This document shows positions 62,301 to 64,000 of a stretch of DNA of 64,000 nucleotides, piece by piece (the stretch's first letter is position 1; each line of letters opens with the position of its first letter). The stretch is from Ottowia thiooxydans DSM 14619 (GTDB lineage: Bacteria; Pseudomonadota; Gammaproteobacteria; Burkholderiales; Burkholderiaceae_C), in assembly GCF_000422885.1 (NCBI RefSeq), contig NZ_AUGX01000012.1:124001-188000 (forward strand), given 5' to 3'. The notes beneath the pieces are model-generated. The model saw only the letters and a program-made list of their open reading frames with translations, did no database searches and was not told the origin of the DNA. The position numbers and the translations under genes were made by a program.

Positions 62301-62922
62301 CGACCTCTCGACTTTTGGCCCCAAGGCAAAGCCGTCGAGCTTTCACCCACAAGGCGAGATCTCCCCAGGTAAGAGCGCACACCTTCATCGCACAACCGCC
62401 GCATCTACGCCGCCTCGCCTTGATCACGAGAGCTTCGCGGTTCTTTGCCCGCTCGCCCTGCTCAGTAGCGCCTTCTATGTGGTTTTTGTTCATCGGCTCG
62501 CGATTTACGCTCCACGCTTCCTTCCCACATTCGGTCGCCCTCATGCAGTTGCGTTTCACTTCGTTCGTTGTGATCAACTTACGGCGGGACTTGCACCCGC
62601 AGGTGTGCGCCCATGCTGGGCGCACAAAGAAAAAGGGCGACCCGAAGATCGCCCTTGTCTGCCGTTTACGGCCCATGTCATACCGGACCGAACCACGCCC
62701 TGGCACAGCGAATCTAACCATGCCATGCCGGACCGAAGATGCTGATCGCATCAGGAAACGCCCTCGGAAGAAGACGCTACCTGCTGTTGACAGCCCATAC
62801 CCGACCTCGCCGCAGCCGACCGCGGCATACCATGCCGAGCCACGCCTAACCATGCCGCACCCGACCTGGCCATGCGATGCTCTCGCATCCTCAAACCCTC
62901 TCATAAAGGGTTTGCAGCTACG
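62301..62922. other. Repetitive non-coding stretch with hairpins
   Basis: About 620 bp. Copies of CCATGCC, TACCATGCCGAGCC and CATACCGGACCGAA-like words recur irregularly between 62680 and 62880. A perfect 10-bp hairpin (TGTGCGCCCA) lies at 62604-62626. Long frames here are low-complexity and not supported as genes. Confidence 0.45.
62633..62656 (-). terminator. Intrinsic terminator
   Basis: Stem AAGGGCGA / TCGCCCTT; on the minus strand it is followed by TTTTCTTTG. It most likely ends the leftward transcript of the gene at 62923-63243. Confidence 0.75.
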
Positions 62923-63243
62923 TCATCGAAGTTGCTTGCGCACCGTCCCTCTCAGGTGCAAAATCTTTGCCATTGCGTCTACATTGTCGCGCCGCTGATC
63001 ATCCGTTAGCTCGCCCTGCCGCACATTGCGTAGCCTCGCGCCCGCCATTCTGAAGGCCCTGCCTGCATCACGTTCAAACTCTCGAGTTGCTGCTTGGGTC
63101 TGCTCGCCTGGAGGGCACCAGCGATATCCCTCACCTCTCACTGATTGCAAAAGCACCTGATGATCATGGAGCAGGGTTGCCTTAAAGCCTTCGATGCTCG
63201 CCAGCCATTCGAATTGACGAGCCTGAAATGTGGCGGCACTCAT
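62923..63243 (-). CDS. Phage/island-type hypothetical protein
   Basis: A 106-residue protein (MSAATFQARQFEWLASIEGF) with a central VLLQSVRGEGYRWCPPGEQT motif and a basic helical C-terminus (DNVDAMAKILHLRGTVRKQL). I do not recognise a named family; the composition and the neighbouring integrase fragment suggest a mobile-element gene. It is followed by a terminator on the same strand. Confidence 0.6.
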   Translation of the reverse strand: MSAATFQARQFEWLASIEGFKATLLHDHQVLLQSVRGEGYRWCPPGEQTQAATREFERDAGRAFRMAGARLRNVRQGELTDDQRRDNVDAMAKILHLRGTVRKQLR

Positions 63244-63258
63244 GCGCTCATCAGTCAG

Positions 63259-63651
63259 AGGAAGGCCCCCAAAACCGCCGCAGGCCTGCGAGATGTGGAT
63301 TTGAATTCAGATGCCCTAGAGGCGCTTAAAGCGCAGCGCCCATACTCGCAAGCCAAGGGGCTAAGGATCTGGCTCAACCCACGCACAAGCGAACCTTGGG
63401 AAACGGATGCACAGTTGCGCAAAACGTTCTGGCTACCTTTGACGAAGAGAGCGGGCGTCGATTACCGGAACCCTTATCAGGTCCGTCACACCTTCGCCTC
63501 AACACTTCTAACCGATGGGCACAACCCTTGGGCAGTGGCCGCTCAACTGGGTCATGAAAATGTCGAACTGGTATTTAGCACCTACGGCAAGTTCATACGC
63601 GAGGACTACCAAAAGCCCAAGCCTGAATTGCGCATGGTGGGAAATTCCTGA
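63259..63651 (+). pseudogene. Truncated tyrosine recombinase (integrase C-terminal part)
   Basis: The frame shows the catalytic half of a phage-type integrase: RKAPKTAAGLRDVDLNSDAL, then VRHTFASTLL (R and H of the RHxxR region), LGHENVELVFSTYGKF (H and the tyrosine nucleophile). The N-terminal core-binding domain and the first catalytic arginine region are missing; sequence left of about 63250 belongs to the divergent gene. The in-frame start at 63145 is fortuitous. It ends about 100 bp from an ssrA-like 3' end, a common attachment site. Confidence 0.8.
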
Positions 63652-63701
63652 TCGGTGCGATTTCGGTGCGAATTTCCAGCCACCACACGACACCACAGGC
63701 A

Positions 63702-63743
63702 AGAAAAAACCGCCACACACCTTGTTGTCTCAGTGTGTGGCGG
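63702..63743 (-). terminator. Intrinsic terminator of the ssrA-like RNA
   Basis: An 11-bp stem (CCGCCACACAC / GTGTGTGGCGG) with a T-run on the minus strand, directly after the RNA 3' end at 63753. Confidence 0.85.
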
Positions 63744-63752
63744 TGTCTTGAG

Positions 63753-64000
63753 TGGTGGAGCTGGGGGGATTTGAACCCCCGTCCGCTCCAAGCCTGGCGC
63801 GGCTTACAGGCCCTTGCGTGCGAATCACGTGCGAATTCTACCAGGGGCTTTTTGACCACCTCTAATAAGAGAGCCGCCCAAGGAATCCAACTCCAAGGAG
63901 GAATGGTAGCGGAGGCCAGAAGGCAGGGATGCGGACGACGGTTCAAGGCCGGAGATACGATGCTACATGACCGCCGACACTCACACACGTATGAAGCACA
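63753..64000 (-). ncRNA. ssrA: tmRNA (ssrA) 3' part, continuing beyond the window
   Basis: On the minus strand the sequence ends GGTTCAAATCCCCCC-AGCTCCACCA, the tRNA-like T-arm, acceptor 3' strand and CCA typical of tmRNA. A GCCTG/CAGGC stem about 45 bases upstream could be a pseudoknot element. The peptide-tag region would fall at or past the right edge, so it is not seen. Alternatively this is an attachment-site copy of only the ssrA 3' end. Confidence 0.6.

Noticed and set aside
62218-62904. 228-codon minus-strand ORF
   Set aside because: Low-complexity translation of word repeats, crosses a terminator hairpin and overlaps another frame.

Overview
The window (about 60% G+C, Gram-negative) looks like a chromosome segment of a betaproteobacterium of the order Burkholderiales, probably Comamonadaceae. 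Pointers are the PEP synthase / PSRP regulator pair, duplicated MetQ proteins around metNI, an ESPR-type trimeric autotransporter, a pgaABCD operon, an IPTL-CTERM protein, the VC_2705-type symporter with its DUF4212 partner, and an ssrA-like 3' end at the right edge. The assignment is inference from gene content; no rRNA is present.

Layout. 1-3.4 kb: methionine ABC importer (metQ, metI, metN leftward, second metQ divergent). 3.4-10.7 kb: carbon and core genes (Na+/carboxylate-type symporter with small subunit, ppsA, divergent ppsR, a GlcG/HbpS-like gene, a Bax inhibitor-1/YccA gene with a strong terminator), then tRNA-His. 10.9-14.2 kb: orphan genes behind the tRNA (one unknown, a pentapeptide-repeat-like protein, another unknown, a small membrane protein). 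14.4-19.7 kb: a large VIT/VWA/DUF2135 secreted protein and, divergently, a Cys-rich exported protein with two membrane proteins. 20-25.7 kb: a complete dipeptide-type ABC importer operon.

26-40.6 kb is the most coherent accessory locus. A methyltransferase, two TPR/GT9-like glycosyltransferases, a DUF4254 protein and a GT2/TPR glycosyltransferase are followed by a response regulator / FecR-LysM / CHASE2 histidine kinase operon. Divergent from that operon are a 1123-residue trimeric autotransporter (about 34 head repeats of 16 residues plus a collagen-like Gly-X-Y stalk) and an OmpA/BamE-like lipoprotein. I infer a regulated, possibly glycosylated adhesin. A 282-bp MITE-like element with 32-bp terminal inverted repeats follows.

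41-52 kb: an rRNA-type methyltransferase, a cardiolipin synthase-like PLD protein, a class C beta-lactamase-like hydrolase, and a complete pgaABCD operon for poly-N-acetylglucosamine with an A+T-rich upstream region. 52.5-58.6 kb: a LysR regulator and a 1302-residue IPTL-CTERM surface protein carrying an SGNH-hydrolase-like domain.

59-64 kb is island-like: a CsbD protein, a degenerate copy of an upstream gene's 3' end, a CesT-type type III secretion chaperone next to a putative new effector carrying NPF motifs, small orphan genes, a decapitated tyrosine integrase, and the 3' end of an ssrA-like RNA with its terminator. The chaperone-effector pair and the autotransporter/glycosylation/signalling locus are the best candidates for undescribed biology.
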